NCBI RefSeq assembly: GCF_033807715.1
Contig: NC_084590.1
Span: 38,328,005-38,392,004 of the forward strand
Direction of reading: 5' to 3'
Source of the DNA: Cololabis saira
Taxonomy: Eukaryota > Chordata > Actinopteri > Beloniformes > Belonidae
Length of the DNA stretch: 64,000 nt
Positions 48,331 through 62,229 of the stretch are shown piece by piece (the first letter of the stretch is position 1; the number at the start of each line of letters is the position of its first letter). The notes beneath the pieces were generated by a model. The model did no database searches, had not been told where the DNA came from, and was given only the letters and a program-made list of their open reading frames with translations. The position numbers were made by a program, and so were the translations under genes.

Positions 48331-49050
48331 CAGTACTCGAGTTGAGGGGGGATGAGGGGGGATGGCATCCCCCCTGAAATAAAAACGGTCAAAATCATCC
48401 CCCCTTTCCATCCCTTATGTCATTTCATCAATGAATGTGGATTTCAACATTAAGAGTCCTCACCAGAAAAATAACACCAGAAAAATAACTTATTTGACAA
48501 TTTTCACCTGTTTCAAGTAAATTTTCACTTGAAATACGTAGAAAAATCTGCCAGTGGGTCAAGATTTATCTTCTTATTACAAGCAAAAAAATCCACTGGC
48601 AGATTTTTCTACTTATTTTAAGTGAAAATCTACTTGAAGCAGGTGAAAATTGTTTTCTAGTGATGACTCTTGTTTTAAGTGTAATGAGATTTTTTTACTA
48701 AAATGAGACATTTTAACTAGAAATAAGACAAATATTCTTGTTAAGATTTTGAGTTTTTGCATTGATCCATTTTACTTATCCTGTGAAGGACAGAGTCATA
48801 TTGATAAGTTCAGAAAACTGTTCTTTATTGTTGTGTTTTGATGTATTTGATGTAAGCCCAGTGGATATTTAAAGCTTACAGAAGGCTGCATTTAACTGCT
48901 GCTATGTCATTCCTGCAGTATTTCTGCAGGTGTTTTGGTCAGTGCTATTATTTGTAATATATTATATTATTTGTAATCAGCACAAATTATCTGTCCCCAT
49001 ATGATAAAATCCACCATCCCCCCTGAATTTTTTTTACAACTCGAGTACTG
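48331..49050. mobile_element. hAT-type element, 720 bp, with long internal hairpin
   Basis: CAGTACTCGAGTTG at the left and CAACTCGAGTACTG at the right, with perfect 8-bp duplications TATATAAT (48323-48330, 49051-49058). Subterminal GGGGGGATG/CATCCCCCC blocks are also inverted. Internally AGAAAAATCTGCCAGTGG and CCACTGGCAGATTTTTCT plus flanking AAAATTTTCACTTGAAA-type arms form a large hairpin centred near 48570. Confidence 0.9.
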
Positions 49051-49058
49051 TATATAAT

Positions 49059-50433
49059 CAGCCACAGAAACTGTCCTGTATATGTATACAAATTTAAAAT
49101 TGTTAAACATACACACTCTTATTGGAACTGTGACCATTATTGGTGTATATCATTTCCAATACTGAATTATTTGGCTCAATTGCATTGATGTGAAAGTCTG
49201 GCTTGCTTGTGTATGTTGGTTATCTTTTCCCTGAGAAGTATAGCCAGTGGTTGGGTGGTTGGTGGTACATTTAAATACAAATTACATTGAAGAAGAGAAA
49301 GATTAGGAAGCTTTAAGTTGACATGCCCCAGGCGAGGATCTGTGAGTGGAAGAATAAGAGATAGTCTAACATAGGAATAAAAGGGCATGCTTTACGATGC
49401 TTAAGCATGTACTCATTGCTTTAAGAACAAGTGTTCTATTCTTTCTTGCAGAGCTTAGAAAATAAAATATTGCATACTTTATGATTGCAATGAAAAATAA
49501 TATACTTTATTAACTTGGCTAATTGGCTAAAGCCTGATGGAACAGATTCGTTTATCAAAGTACGGTACCTCTGATGGAATATGTCACTAATACAAGCCAG
49601 AAAGCTTTGACTTTAGTGTTCAGTCCCAAGTATATTCTTGCAGATTTCTGAAGAAAACCAGTATCGCTCGCTGTCAGAGTGTGATGGATCGTCTACGAGG
49701 GAATGGCATCATTAGTGTTGTGGTCACACAGAGGAAATGGGGAATTGCTGCAGTAAACACTGCGGACTGTCTCTACTACTTCCCTACTCTCCCCTCCTCG
49801 CTTCTGTGACCTGCATACTGATCCCTCTTTTTTGAACCTAGAGGACATGATGTCCCAGTCCAAGCCTGGTAGGAGAAGTGACACTTTGATGATCTGGATA
49901 GGACTGAGTCAAGAGCGCTCAGCTGTCCTAGCCTTTTCATCTTTTGCTGTTTTTGCCTTCTGAAGGTCCGTCTCAAGCTTCTCTGTTTTCTGCTTCCTCT
50001 TTATGTTTCTGCTTCTTGTTTCTGCATTGCAGTGTGCTTTTCTCTCTTCCATCAAGCAAGACATTAGCGACAGACCTTTAAACCTCTCTGCTCTTTTCTT
50101 GATGGAAACTCACACAGCATAGACTATGTCTGGATGGGAATGCCTTGCATTATGCAAAGCATCAGGAAAACCTCTTTTTTCTTTGTTTTTAGGCAACTCT
50201 ATTCAGCAAAAAGATTATTATAAATCACACAAACAAAGCAGACCCAACAGTCAGTTTCATTCAGTATAGCTGTAACATACTGTAACATGTTTCAAATGTG
50301 AGCTTGTTTTGAAGCATGTTATTCTGAAATTCAGTGGGGTTAATAAAGCTCCAAAACTCCATAGCAAACAAACGTAATTAAGTTGGACAAAAAAGACCTT
50401 GGTTGACACTTGTGTGCTCAGAAATGGAGGAGA
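49059..50433. other. intron stretch, nothing assigned
   Basis: No exon or repeat recognised. Confidence 0.5.
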
Positions 50434-50441
50434 GGATCCCT

Positions 50442-51059
50442 TAGGGCTGGGCGATATGGACCAAAAGTCATATCTCGATATTTTCTAGCTAAATGGCGAT
50501 ACTCGATATATATCGATATTTTTTCTGTGCCATAATTGGGGTTTCCCCCAAAGCATTATAGCATAGCATCTCTGTTAGCTTCATTTTTTTCTGAGGCAAA
50601 CCCTTAAAAAAACAGTCAGTTTTAATACAAAGCCTCGTGCCAAATGTCACACAGGCTTTATTAACAGAGGTCTGCACAATATCAAAATGTATAAAACAAA
50701 TGAAATAAAAATAAACTGCCTGCATATATAGAATAAAAATGCTTCTTGAATAAAATAAAACAAATATCCCTTTCCTGCATAACAATTAAATTAAAATACC
50801 CTGTGCAATTAATACAATGTAGACAGTAACAGGCAGACTTTTCCACTGAGGTTGACAGTTGTGCAAATGACAAAACATTTGTGCAAATCTCAAATAAAAC
50901 ATTCAAGTCAATTTGTCACAAAATAAGCTATATCAAAATCATAAAAAAAAAACAAATCTTTTTTTTTTTTTAATCGATATAAACGATATTGTCTCGTACC
51001 ATATCGCGTTTGAAAATATATCGATATATATTAAAATCTCGATATATCGCCCAGCCCTA
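50442..51059. mobile_element. non-autonomous hAT element, 618 bp
   Basis: TAGGGCTGGGCGATAT to ATATCGCCCAGCCCTA with perfect 8-bp duplications GGATCCCT (50434-50441, 51060-51067). Same termini as the 1206-bp element at 12976, but a shorter and different interior. Confidence 0.93.
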
Positions 51060-51067
51060 GGATCCCT

Positions 51068-54000
51068 GTATAATGGGAATATATTGTAACAACAAAGGCA
51101 AGCAGAGCACTGTGCTGCTGCATCTTGGGTCAGTTTGTTATTATAAGTTACCGTAGGTGGCAATTCTTTCAAATTCATGGGTACTATATCACTGTATCTC
51201 TGTTCCCCTTCTTTTGTTTAACAGATATGATACAACATATTTTACTTTTACATTGTTTGATAGCTGCGGTCTCTGTCAGAGTTGACCTAGAGTCTTTGAG
51301 GACAAGATGATTGACTGTGCATATATTCTTCCCTTGGTTTCTTTTCCTATCTCATTGTGCTAGATTGGATGATGTTTCTTCTGTGGCTAACACTGACAGG
51401 TTTTTGTTATCTAAGTTCACAAGTTTTTTTTTTCTCTCCTTTTGTTAGATATATTTCCTGCAAGATTGCTTTTTAATTTTCTTCCCCTTGCCCTCTGGAG
51501 AGGTGAGCACTTCTCCTGTTTGACAATTCTGAGCATTTCAAGGGATTAGAAGAACAACCACACGATAGAAGCCATCAGAATAGTAAACAGAACTGTGTTG
51601 TCACACATTGAGCTGTGAATATGAAATAGGAAAAGTGGTGAGGCTTTGAGTGTTTTTTTCTTCTTCTTTAGACTCAGTGGAGCAGTTAGTGGGACAGTAG
51701 GATGAGTGTGGCAAGCTTAAAGGTGTGATTAATTAGTAGAGTGGAACAAAGGCAAAGTGGTCTCATAAGTGCCATTTAAAAGCAAACAGACTAGCATTAC
51801 TGGGCTTTAATCCCCATTTTACTTTCAATTAGTGAGGTTGTTTTAAGGTTCAGGACCGGTCACAGATGAAGGTCCTCACCTCTGTTTTCAACGGCTGCTC
51901 CACGAGACTGAGGACCTGCATGACAGCGCTTTCCAAATTCATGAATCCACAGAGTGAGAACTCCTTGTTGCAAAGTTTAGCCTGTTATGTCAGAAATCTA
52001 GCACTGCTCTCAATGGAGCTCACAAAAGGGAGCTGTCCCCAGTGCTGAAATCAAGACAGGTGGTCTGTCCAAAGGGTGGGACCACAGGGAATCCTTGTAC
52101 AGCTGCCTCTTTATCACTGCAGTAATCAGTCACTTCATCACTTCTAGTTGCAAGAAGTCTTTCTGGGCCCTTATACTTTGCACTTAAATCCAATATTGTT
52201 CCCCTGCGATCTCAAAGTTCACCTTGAAACTTGTCAAATTATTCTCTCCTCTGGGGTTTTGGGATCTGAATTAAATCCAGACCCTGTAGCACAGAGGAAG
52301 AAACTCTTAACCACTTGGCTCTGATCTCATGACACCCCTGGCTTCTTCTAAATCTTCTAAACTTCTAAATTAGAAACAATAACAGAACAGCTTTTGCTTT
52401 CAATTTGAATATGAATTTGAACCGTATGTTGTGGTAAGATGTAGGGCTGACCACACATCACACCCATATATTACATTTTAATAAAGATAGCATTAGGGGC
52501 TATGATACTAAACACATATCAACTATTTTAGGGTAAATGAAAACAGCTAGAGAAACCTGACCTGCACAATGCCGCCAATATGCTCAGTGGAACATATAAT
52601 TAGAAGAATGAGTGAATAAGAACCAGTGTAAGGAGATTTGTAGAAACTGGACAGGGTTGTACATTTGGAGCATTTATCTTTAATGTTTTTTAAAGGTCTG
52701 AGAAAAAGTAACAAAATGAGTTTCTTTTAAAATAACAGTTAATAAATGTATTTGGTCACATCTGAATATCCTTTCCAAGAGGTTAAAGTACAATTTGATT
52801 GGTACTTTGGTTAATGTTCTTATATTTTAATGGACTGTTTCATTGAGTAGATTTGCTTTTTTAGTGAGAACCACTTTATTCCATTTTAAAAATGAAATGC
52901 CAGATATTAATTATTGTTTGAGTACAGTTGTTAACTTCCTGAAATAAAATAAGGTCACTGTCGTGCATGCTGGGATACGGTTCAGTCTGCTGTGCACACT
53001 TGACTGGAAGATCAGATCAGTGGATTTACTGCTTTCTATCAACTGCTTCTGGGACTGATGTACCTCTGATGTACCGGTACTAAAAAAACAAGATACATAA
53101 CAAATCTTACCCCCCACTCCCCCTTTTTTCAAACTGCTATGTGATCTAATTTCCTCGCTTTAGTTCAATGCATGCTTTTGACTACTACTACTACTACTAC
53201 TACTAATAAATAAAAATAAAGGAAGTGAAAACTGAATCAGTGAGTGAAATACAAACATAGTTGTGACTCCAATCTGTAACTGTTTGACAACATGCTCTAC
53301 AAGTCTTACTTTTCTGTAACAGCAACCATTTAAACAACTCTTGCCCACTTTCAAGTGCGCTGAGGCTGAGGACTCAGCAACGGTGAGCTCTATAAGACCG
53401 CTGTTGTTGAGCTGTCAGCTGCACTTTTAATGAAATGCACTCAGTAAACAGATTGGCTCATGTTACGCTCTGCCAGCCTGCACTCTTAAACAATGAAGAG
53501 TGGCTAGCTTCCCCTGGCTTGTTAATCTTATGCCTGATTTTGAAACGGTTCAGAAATGAAGACAATTGTTGGATATCAGTCAGTCAATGAAGCAAATATT
53601 TGAAGCCATTTCATCAAAGGGAAGGCCTTTTTGGTCACAAATTTCTAATTTAGTCCTAACGATGTAGACGAGAAACCTGCTATTTGTTTAGTTTTGGGAA
53701 ATTGAATAATAAAATGTTGCAGTAAATTTTTAATCATTACCATTTCTTCCTGTAATTTCCAAAACTACTTATTGATCTAGTGACCTAGTGACCTTGGTTT
53801 ATTATGACCTTCTTTTATGCTGAGTAAACTGTCACTTGGTCTTGGTTTGAACGGCCCTGAACTCTGCCTATACTTTGCACAATGAAGACAGAAACCTTTG
53901 GAAAGACTTAATCATTCAGCTTCATTTACATGTATGTTAGTTTCAAGATTTGGAATAATTGTTTATTCTTTTTATTTACATCAACACATATGCCATTGAC

Positions 54001-57000
54001 GTAAAGAGATACGCCTTTTTCTAGCTGTTATTACTGTGCAATACATTGTAGTTTGAAATAGGTTTTATAAACTGCCAAGAATATATTGTTCAGATATGGG
54101 TTCAAAGGCACCAAAAAATTAAGTTGTCCATTGTTATTTATGCCTTTGAAAGCACATATCCTTCACAATTTTGAACTAATGTACAGTTTTTTAAGTCATT
54201 TTCAGTTAGTTTATATTATTTTGTTCTCAAGAAATACATCCAGCATTCAAAGCAATAGTTTAAAAATCTTAGTGGTGCTGTTTGGTTTATAGCTGAGCTG
54301 AGAATATAAAAAAGCCCAAGTTTGTCGATGCTACTGTTGATGCCGAGGTAACAAACAGATGTTTTTGGATAAATGAAGGATGCAGGTTTTTCTGAATTAG
54401 TATTTACAATTGGAGTTATTGTACTAGGCTTCTTACTGTTAGGCGACCTCACGGAAAGAGGGGAACTGAAATGGTCCTGAGGCAAACCTTGGCCGGAGGG
54501 TTTCTGTTTCAGGCACTTTTCGTTATTTTAGTTTTTTGTTTTATTTGAAATAGAGACCATTAATATGAGTTGTATGCAAATTGTAATTTAGCTTGTGGTG
54601 ATTTGTCTTTGTATTGTCATCTGGTACCTGTTTGATGTATAACTGTCCCCAGCCCACCTGATGACAGCTGGCCCTAGCCCTTCCTACACTACACTACACA
54701 TACGTATGCACACACAAAAACACACGCACACACACCAGACAGAGCCCAGCCTTTTAGGGGTCTTATTTTGTGTTATTCTGTGCCCTTCTCTGCCTTTCTC
54801 CCACAGCCCAAAGATGGCTTGGTCAATTGGTGATTATAATTGGCAGAATGTGATGATATAAAGAGCAGTCTTGCCCGTCCTTCTGTGTTAGCTCTGATGG
54901 ACTAGCCATGCATCAGAGACATGTTCCCCTCAATTTCAGCTGTCATGAGTTCCAGTCCGTGGTGATGGCAACCCTGCGTGTGGAATGCAATGGCTGCAGG
55001 TCATGGATGGATGGATAAAGGATAGATTAAATGGAGATGGGAGAACTGAAGAAACAGAACACTGTTTTACTAATGGTATCCATGAGCACTTACTTTGACA
55101 TGATAGATAAAGAAACAGGTTCCCTATTGAGCAGTGGTCAGTAATGTGTGAGTCACATCTGTATGCTTTAAAAACATCTTATAAACTTTTATTTCAGCAG
55201 ACAAACATCATCCCTGATGTCACAGTTTTGTCACTGTATAATAAGTTAGTCATTAATTCAGGTCATGTTTTCCCCTCGTCTCCCATTGCTTACTGGTAGC
55301 TGTATGCTAATCTTTATGGAAATGCAGTCTAGGAGTGAACACTTCTGCCTAGTTTGTGTTAATGAATGCTGTATTTAGATAACACATTGTTCCACAGCTG
55401 TAATTATAGGATGCTCGCATTAAATCAAGGTACCTAGCAACTGTATGTTTCTTTCTTTGTTTAGTTTAATTCCATTTGTTGGTCTGTTTTAAGCATGCGT
55501 CAGCCGTCAGGCATACGGATGTCAAATATAGTCTTTATCTGCATCCACACAACGACACAAGATGTTCCCAGACATCCAGGTGGCTACTGTCAGGGAGCAG
55601 CTGGACTCCTCTGAATTTTTAGTGGCCGAGAGGAGACAGTCCAGGTGTCACGCAGAAGGAAGAGGACATAATGCATCGAGTATTTATGTAGTCTGTGTCC
55701 TTTCATCTGTCATTGTGGTGCTGTTTAGTCATGTACAGTACCACACTCTCAATTATGTAGTACACATTTCTCCCGCAATCCGTGGCAAAATTAGAGGTGG
55801 TTAGTGGCAGAGCTACATGGCTGATGCACAGTTATAGGTTGATGTCACTGTCTGGCTGTGTCTGGCATTGTTGGCATTAAAACTGAGATGAGCATGTGAG
55901 AGAAGGCCATTTGATGAAGTAAACCAGCAAGCCGAAAAGCCACTGTTGCATTTTTTGAGCTTAGTTAAATCAAGTTTTCGCATGGCTGCATTTTGTTTAA
56001 GAAGAAAATTAGGAAGTTTTCCAGTCTCTCAAGCATGTTAGGAGGAGTATGTGTATTGCTCACTTAGGGATTATAGGACTAAATTAAGGGACTCAGTTAA
56101 GACTCTTGAGCAGGCAGCAGAGGCTATAAACTTGTAGTTGGAGGCTACATCCCTGTCGATGCCAGCCACTAATCTGACCAGTGGTAAGCCTGCACTAGTA
56201 ACTGAGCAGCTGACGGTGCCATGCCTGGTTTAATGATCCACTACAATACACTGTTTCTTGCTGGGACAGAGCCTGGAAACTACCACACTAAGGGCTGACA
56301 GCTGACTAAACTGTCCACTGCGTTGGTACATGTAAGTAGAGTTGTTCCAATAGTGATGCCAGTGAATATCTGCGAGTATTTACTTCTATACACCATCTGA
56401 TACTATGTGATTTTTACAAACATAATCCCTTTTTGTTGTTGCTCTAAAAGCCTGCAAAAGAGGCTAATACAATCCTGCAAAGCAAATTCCTGGTAATATG
56501 GCTCTTTTTGGAGCTGAAATTTCTTTTTTTTTGTCTTATTTGTTTAAAAAATAAATAAATAAGAGAAAGAAAGGAATTGGATGAGTACTCTATAACGGTT
56601 GATATCCAAAGCAACCATATATCAAGATACCGTATATCTCATTTGTGATCCAGAATCATAATGTTGTTTCTGTAGACTAGTAATATTTTATTTGCTCTCA
56701 TGTACAATAAATTTGCCACTGTTTCCATAATTCAGTTCACAGTTTCTTTCTTTTTTTATTTCATGTTCAATGATTTATCTTTCTTCTTTTATTATTTCCT
56801 GTTGGAACTTTTTCAAAATTTTTCATTTTTTAAAAAATGTTTCAAAACAAAATTGGACCTTGACATGAAGACAGATACAGTTTTTATTTTTTTATTTTTT
56901 TTTGTGTCTGAATAACTTGTGTTATCACTGCTCAACACTCTCATGTCATTTACTTTGCAACAAAAGATGAATTCAGCTGTTTTTTTTTTCTCATTTCTGA

Positions 57001-58263
57001 TAAAAAAAAAGTACTTGGAGTCACTGTGAGGATTTTTTTTCTTCTTGAGAGGCTTTTGTGGTTTCTCTTAAACTCAATCTGATGGGATAAAGCACTTGGC
57101 TGCTGAATGGTCATTTCATAGTTTCCGCAGCTTCTTTTTATATCACATTTTACATTCTTTTTATCAATTTTTTTTTGTTCACCGGATTTTATCATAGGAG
57201 TGAAGCAGGTTTTTTTCCCTTTTTCTTTTAACCCCTTAATTGAACGATTTCATGATTGCTCTCCAACTATTGAGTTTTTTGAAGAATAAGTCAAATTATT
57301 ATTTTGTCTTTATGGCTTCCTGTTGTTTATTTTTTTCAATAGACTTTCCGCTCATGACACAATGTCTCTTAGCAACTCTGAACATCATGTCTTGGAGCTT
57401 TTTTCTCTGAGATCAGACATTTCATGTATCAAAAACTGCATTTTCTTAATATTTGGACTTTTGCAAATCCAGTTCATGCCAAAATATCACTGTGCATATC
57501 TGCCATAGCAGACTACTTGCATCATTAGTCAGGGAACCTTTTTTCTTTTAATAATTTTAAAACCAGCTGGAGGACGAGCATCCAGGAGACGTCTTTACTG
57601 CAGCATTAACGTCACACCAGCAGTCTTGCGAAATGACTGTTTATTTTTACCAAAAGAAGTGGCCACTGTAGGACTCTCTTGGATACTACCTTAAGTTCCA
57701 TTTTTGCTGCTGGTCGTCATGACAACTGCTGGCCTTTGGCTCTTGCCTAATCAGAAGTGGTGAAAGTGGGGAGATTCTTTAGGCACTCGAATGTTAACTC
57801 TTAGTCCTGAGCCAGCAATGATGCACAAACTTGTTATTTCTCATCAGAAAAAAACCTAACCTGATTTAATGGAACTCATGACTGCAGTAAAGCACTATTT
57901 ACAGAGCTGCATGATTAACCCCAGGGACACAGCTGGTTTCATGTAAACCATTTCTGGTTTTACCGTGGTCCTGTTTGCTTTACTGTTTGTTTTTTTTTCC
58001 ACATACGGCAATCTTCAGGGTTTTCTTTTTTAAATCAAAGAGTCTCATGATTCTGACGTTATTCAGATCTCTGCTATTGAAGAGTTAGAAGATTGCCACT
58101 GGGCGAAAGACATTGTAGCTGATTCTAATATCTGGCTTACAATTCCAGTTACAGGTGTTTTATGTCTTTTGTCTCGTACTGAAAGCTTGGGATAACTGCC
58201 CGCCCTCCCCCCTTTTTTGTAGTGACGGTTTCACTGGACTTCAGGTCGTCTTCTTAATCCGCA
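51068..58263. other. long intron stretch, largely unassigned
   Basis: An (ACT)n run lies at 53181-53205, a CA-rich patch near 54695-54740, and a weak L2-like tail (GGATGGATGGATAAA) near 55006-55020. No exon recognised; open frames in it show no domains. Confidence 0.45.
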
Positions 58264-58449
58264 GCAGGGAGGGAGGGAGGGAGGGAGGGAGGGAGGGAGG
58301 GAGGGAGGGAGGGAGGAAGGAAGGAAGGAAGGAAGGAAGGAAGGAAGGAAGGAAGGAAGGAAGGAAGGAAGGAAGGAAGGAAGGAAGGAAGGAAGGAAGG
58401 AAGGAAGGAAGGAAGGAAGGAAGGAAGGAAGGAAGGAAGGAAGGAAGGA
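58264..58449. repeat. composite (GGGA)n-(GGAA)n microsatellite
   Basis: About 12 GGGA units pass directly into about 33 AAGG units, a 185-bp strictly polypurine strand. Confidence 0.97.
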
Positions 58450-58604
58450 TAAATTCCCGTTGATGACAAACATGGCGGATCTGAGAGCGAGATAGATTTA
58501 TAGTTAAAAAGGTGGAGTTGAATTGGTATTTTTTTTATCGTCATTTTTATCGGGATAAATGCCAGAAATAATCGTGATACATTTTTTAGTCCATACCGCC
58601 CATC
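58450..58604 (-). mobile_element. one end of a hAT-like element
   Basis: On the - strand it begins TAGGGATGGGCGGTATGGAC and continues with ATCGTGATTATTTC-type sequence typical of fish hAT MITEs. The other terminus is not found; the polypurine microsatellite lies where the element should continue. Confidence 0.6.
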
Positions 58605-59150
58605 CCTAGTGTACACTCACAAATGTAACCTAGCATTCATTTCTTGGGACTGTATGAAGAAACTGAAGCACTCAGTGATACTTTTACATAGAATGATATG
58701 ATGATTCTTGACAATAGAAACAAAGTGTCCACCATTAGTAAGTTCTTTTCAGAGAGTAAAAGAAAGAAAATTAATTTTATAAAGCTACAGTTATTTCACA
58801 TAGTTAAGATTTTCTGTAAAGGTACACATCTGTGAGTTTGCTCCCATGATTCAGTGCATTTTAAACTGTAACCTCCATGCTCCTCCCATGTTAACTTATA
58901 GTGCATCCTAGGGAAAAAAAGTAAAAGTAAAAAGAATGTCAAGAGATTTAACTCTGTTTGTGTTTGAGTGCAAACAGTGTGACCACAGATTAGTATGGTG
59001 GGCTTGCAAAGACCATGACGGGAGCTTAAGCTGACAACTGACATGCTGGCTGAAAACCTGTCTTTCAACAAAGACCTCAAACACTGGGACTGTTGATCAT
59101 GAAAGACATCACTCATAGCTTGTCTTTTTTTTTATTTTTATCGATTTTCA
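58605..59150. other. intron stretch, nothing assigned
   Basis: AT-rich, no feature recognised. Confidence 0.5.
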
Positions 59151-59154
59151 TTAA

Positions 59155-59658
59155 AGGGGACCTATTATGGCATCTGATACCTATTTTAAACAGGCCTCCA
59201 ATGTCTTAAAAACAAGATTTTGATTGTTTTTGCTAAATAAATTAGAAATTCAGCCTCTAAACCATGTCTTTATCTTCCCAGTCTCTAACACCATTATCTA
59301 TGCGGGATTCTAAGTGGGCGGGGCTATGATAATGAGGTACTGTGCTGATTGGCTGCCTGAATGACGCGATACACCGCTACGAAAAATGGCAGAAGCTCCG
59401 GTCAGCGGAGTTAGTTGTGGGCGTGTTTTCACGCATTGGAGGCCAACCTATGTAAATCGCGCCCGTCGTTACGTAACGACGGGAGCAGAATCTGAACGGC
59501 TCGTAGAAGCCACATCACACTGGAAGGATCCTCCGGGCGGCTGTACAGACACTGCAGAATTTAGTTGCTTTCCTCCTTCTCTGAGTTGGCAGGCTGAGGG
59601 GAGACCACTTTATATATGTTAAAGCAAGAGAAAATGTGTTTTTCATAATAGGTCCCCT
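59155..59658. mobile_element. 504-bp TTAA MITE
   Basis: Ends AGGGGACCTATTATG and CATAATAGGTCCCCT are perfect inverted repeats bordered by TTAA (59151-59154, 59659-59662). Interior carries GGGCGGGGC (59314), ATTGG (59348) and TGACGCGAT (59362), a promoter-like motif set. A 78-codon frame at 59386 is not a known protein. Confidence 0.88.
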
Positions 59659-59662
59659 TTAA

Positions 59663-62229
59663 GAGAGACATTGAGACTAAAATAGTAATTCTTTCTATGG
59701 ATTAATTACTCCTGGTCCAACAGTGTAGGTCACACGCTGTCCTCTTGCCCTGCCAAACTCAGTTTTGACCAATTTAGTTGTGCAACTGTAATTAGCTACT
59801 GTAGATGCAGAATATCCATCATTTTAGTTTTAATTGAACATTCAGATGTTCAGATCTAAAAAATATATATACAGTATATTTTCTCCAAAACTGCAGCAGA
59901 TTGAAGGACAGTTGTCTAATCCCAGGAATTCCATGAATTTCCTTGTGAAACTTTTATTGTTCTCCGTTACAGATAATTGAGGCTTCTGCTTGTGTGCCAT
60001 TCATCCATCAGTCCATCCAACCATTCATGAAGAAGTTTGTGTACATGATCTTCAGGTCCCCAATCCATCTGAAGGCCAGTTTTGTGCTCACTGTGATTTC
60101 AGGCTCTTTGTCTATTTTAGCTACAGTACATGGCATTGGGCATGTCCAGTAAGGGAGTTTTTTTAATGTTGGAGGCTTAATGCATGTAATGACTAGACAA
60201 ACACATTACAAACAAATTTCCTAGTGAAGCGCACTCATCATTCCACCCCCGCCCCTCCATTAATACATAGATAAAGAAAAAACAAATAAAGCTTGTTTAA
60301 GAGCCGGTCAAGCTGATACAAACCAACAGCTGAGCCATCGGCGCATCACTGATTCTCCTTTAATTTTACTTTAAGTGGAAGACAGAGAGGCACAGCTTCT
60401 GGGACGCCTCAGAAACACACTGCACAAGCAATGCTTTGACTGATCCTGCTTAATTCTGGAGACCATGCCAGATCCACAATATTTTGCAACAGTGTCTGGT
60501 AGTTAAAAAAGGATAGATGCACTTGATTTTTAACCTGATGCTCATATTGTGGGTGTAATGTTCCTATACTTGCATACATACATTCTGATGTATTCTGCTA
60601 AGCGGCACACCAGAGGAGCCACGCTGTACAAAATTTAGTTTTGAACTGTGTGGAAACAGTGGTGGTTATTATTTACAACGGTAGAAAAAAAAAGTCAGCT
60701 GCTGTGCTGTAGATGGTTTTGAGATCCATTTAAATAAACAATATCTCCCACCTGGCCACATTTGCCCCTTCACTGCCATTTCCAGTCACCTGCATATATT
60801 CCAGATTATATATAGTTTTATGAGAATTGTTCATTTCTGTGGACATGCATAACTAATGCTGCAGACCTGAACTATGAATAATAACCGTGCAAAAGTCCTG
60901 AATGTGTCTGGTTAAGTTGCAGGTTTGCTCGAATCTACATATGTAGGCAATACAGACTTTCTCACCGTATGAATAAATATACTATTTGGGTGTGATGGTG
61001 AGAATCTTAATTAACTGTGTACAGACAAGGCTGAAATTCTGTGCTTAGTTTTAATTATGTTTTATAGGACATGTGTTTCAATACTCACAGTTTGAAATCA
61101 TCAAGTTAAATGGCAGCTGCAGGCATTCATATGTCTCTTGGGAAGCATCTCAGTTTTCTACCTTGGAGACCAGTAAGTAAATACCTTAATATATTCAGTT
61201 TCCCTTAGAAAATGTCTTTATACTTCAGTACATCAAGTTCTTTAAAACAATAGCAAAAAGACACATAATATTCTAAATCAGTACAGCTGTTCTAAATGAA
61301 GTGTATTGCAATGCTGTTAAATTTAATTTTGTCTTTAGATTTTTAATGTCTCGTCTCATTTGGATATCAATTCATGACAAATTTTACAATTTAGATTTAC
61401 AGGACTTTTTATTGTGGAGATTACTGATAGCATGATCATCTCAAGTGTCATCGAGGAAGGATTTAATGGAGCAGCTCTTGTCAATGTGTCCAGCACACTG
61501 AAGTGCTGTTGGGTTTAACTGGTAAATAAACCAAGGCTAGCAATCCTCCATCATCAGAAATCATCTGGGGTAGAAAGATGGGCGGAAAATAAATTGGTGT
61601 GCCGTCAAATTTTATCACTGTCACTGTTTCCTTCTGCTCTAGTATTTCACTTGGGTCCTGTTCAGACGGCAGAAGGTTGAGAGGAATATGAAATCTTTCA
61701 TTTTAATTTTAAGCTTTGAGGGAGACAACCTTTCTGTTTACATATTCAAGTCTTTTAGCAACCGGCCAGCAGACTTTCACATTATTTATTCCATTGTTAC
61801 ATGGCTAAAAGGGAAATACAGAGCCAGAGGAATAGTGCTTTTCAGGTTAGGATTTTGAATCTGTTCACCATTTATTCGTGTGGTAATCTTTGTCACTAGA
61901 TATTCAGATTCTGGTCACAGAGATCGTCTTGTCCCCTGATTTCATCATAAAAGGCTTCTCTTTTATTGTGGGGTTGGGGTGAGGAGATGGACTGTGCTGT
62001 CTATAGCTTGACCCACTTAAAAGAGGACGACATTGCAATCTGTTATAATATTAAATGCCATTCATATTAGCCACTTGTCATTGCAATGATTATACATTTT
62101 TAAATCACTTGCTTTTGAGAAAGTTAAGTAGAAGAGAGATGCTGTTGTGGAATTAGGGTACTGTGCAGACCATCCTCTTAAGTGCAACCTATTGAAAAAC
62201 ATGTTTGTTTGTTTAACTGGCTATCCTGC
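59663..62229. other. intron stretch, nothing assigned
   Basis: Apart from a loose CATCCATC patch near 60003-60030, nothing assignable. Confidence 0.5.

Noticed and set aside
58155..58616. Long open frames of Gly-Arg-Glu-Gly or Phe-Leu-Pro-Ser repeats
   Set aside because: Translation of the GGGA/GGAA microsatellite.
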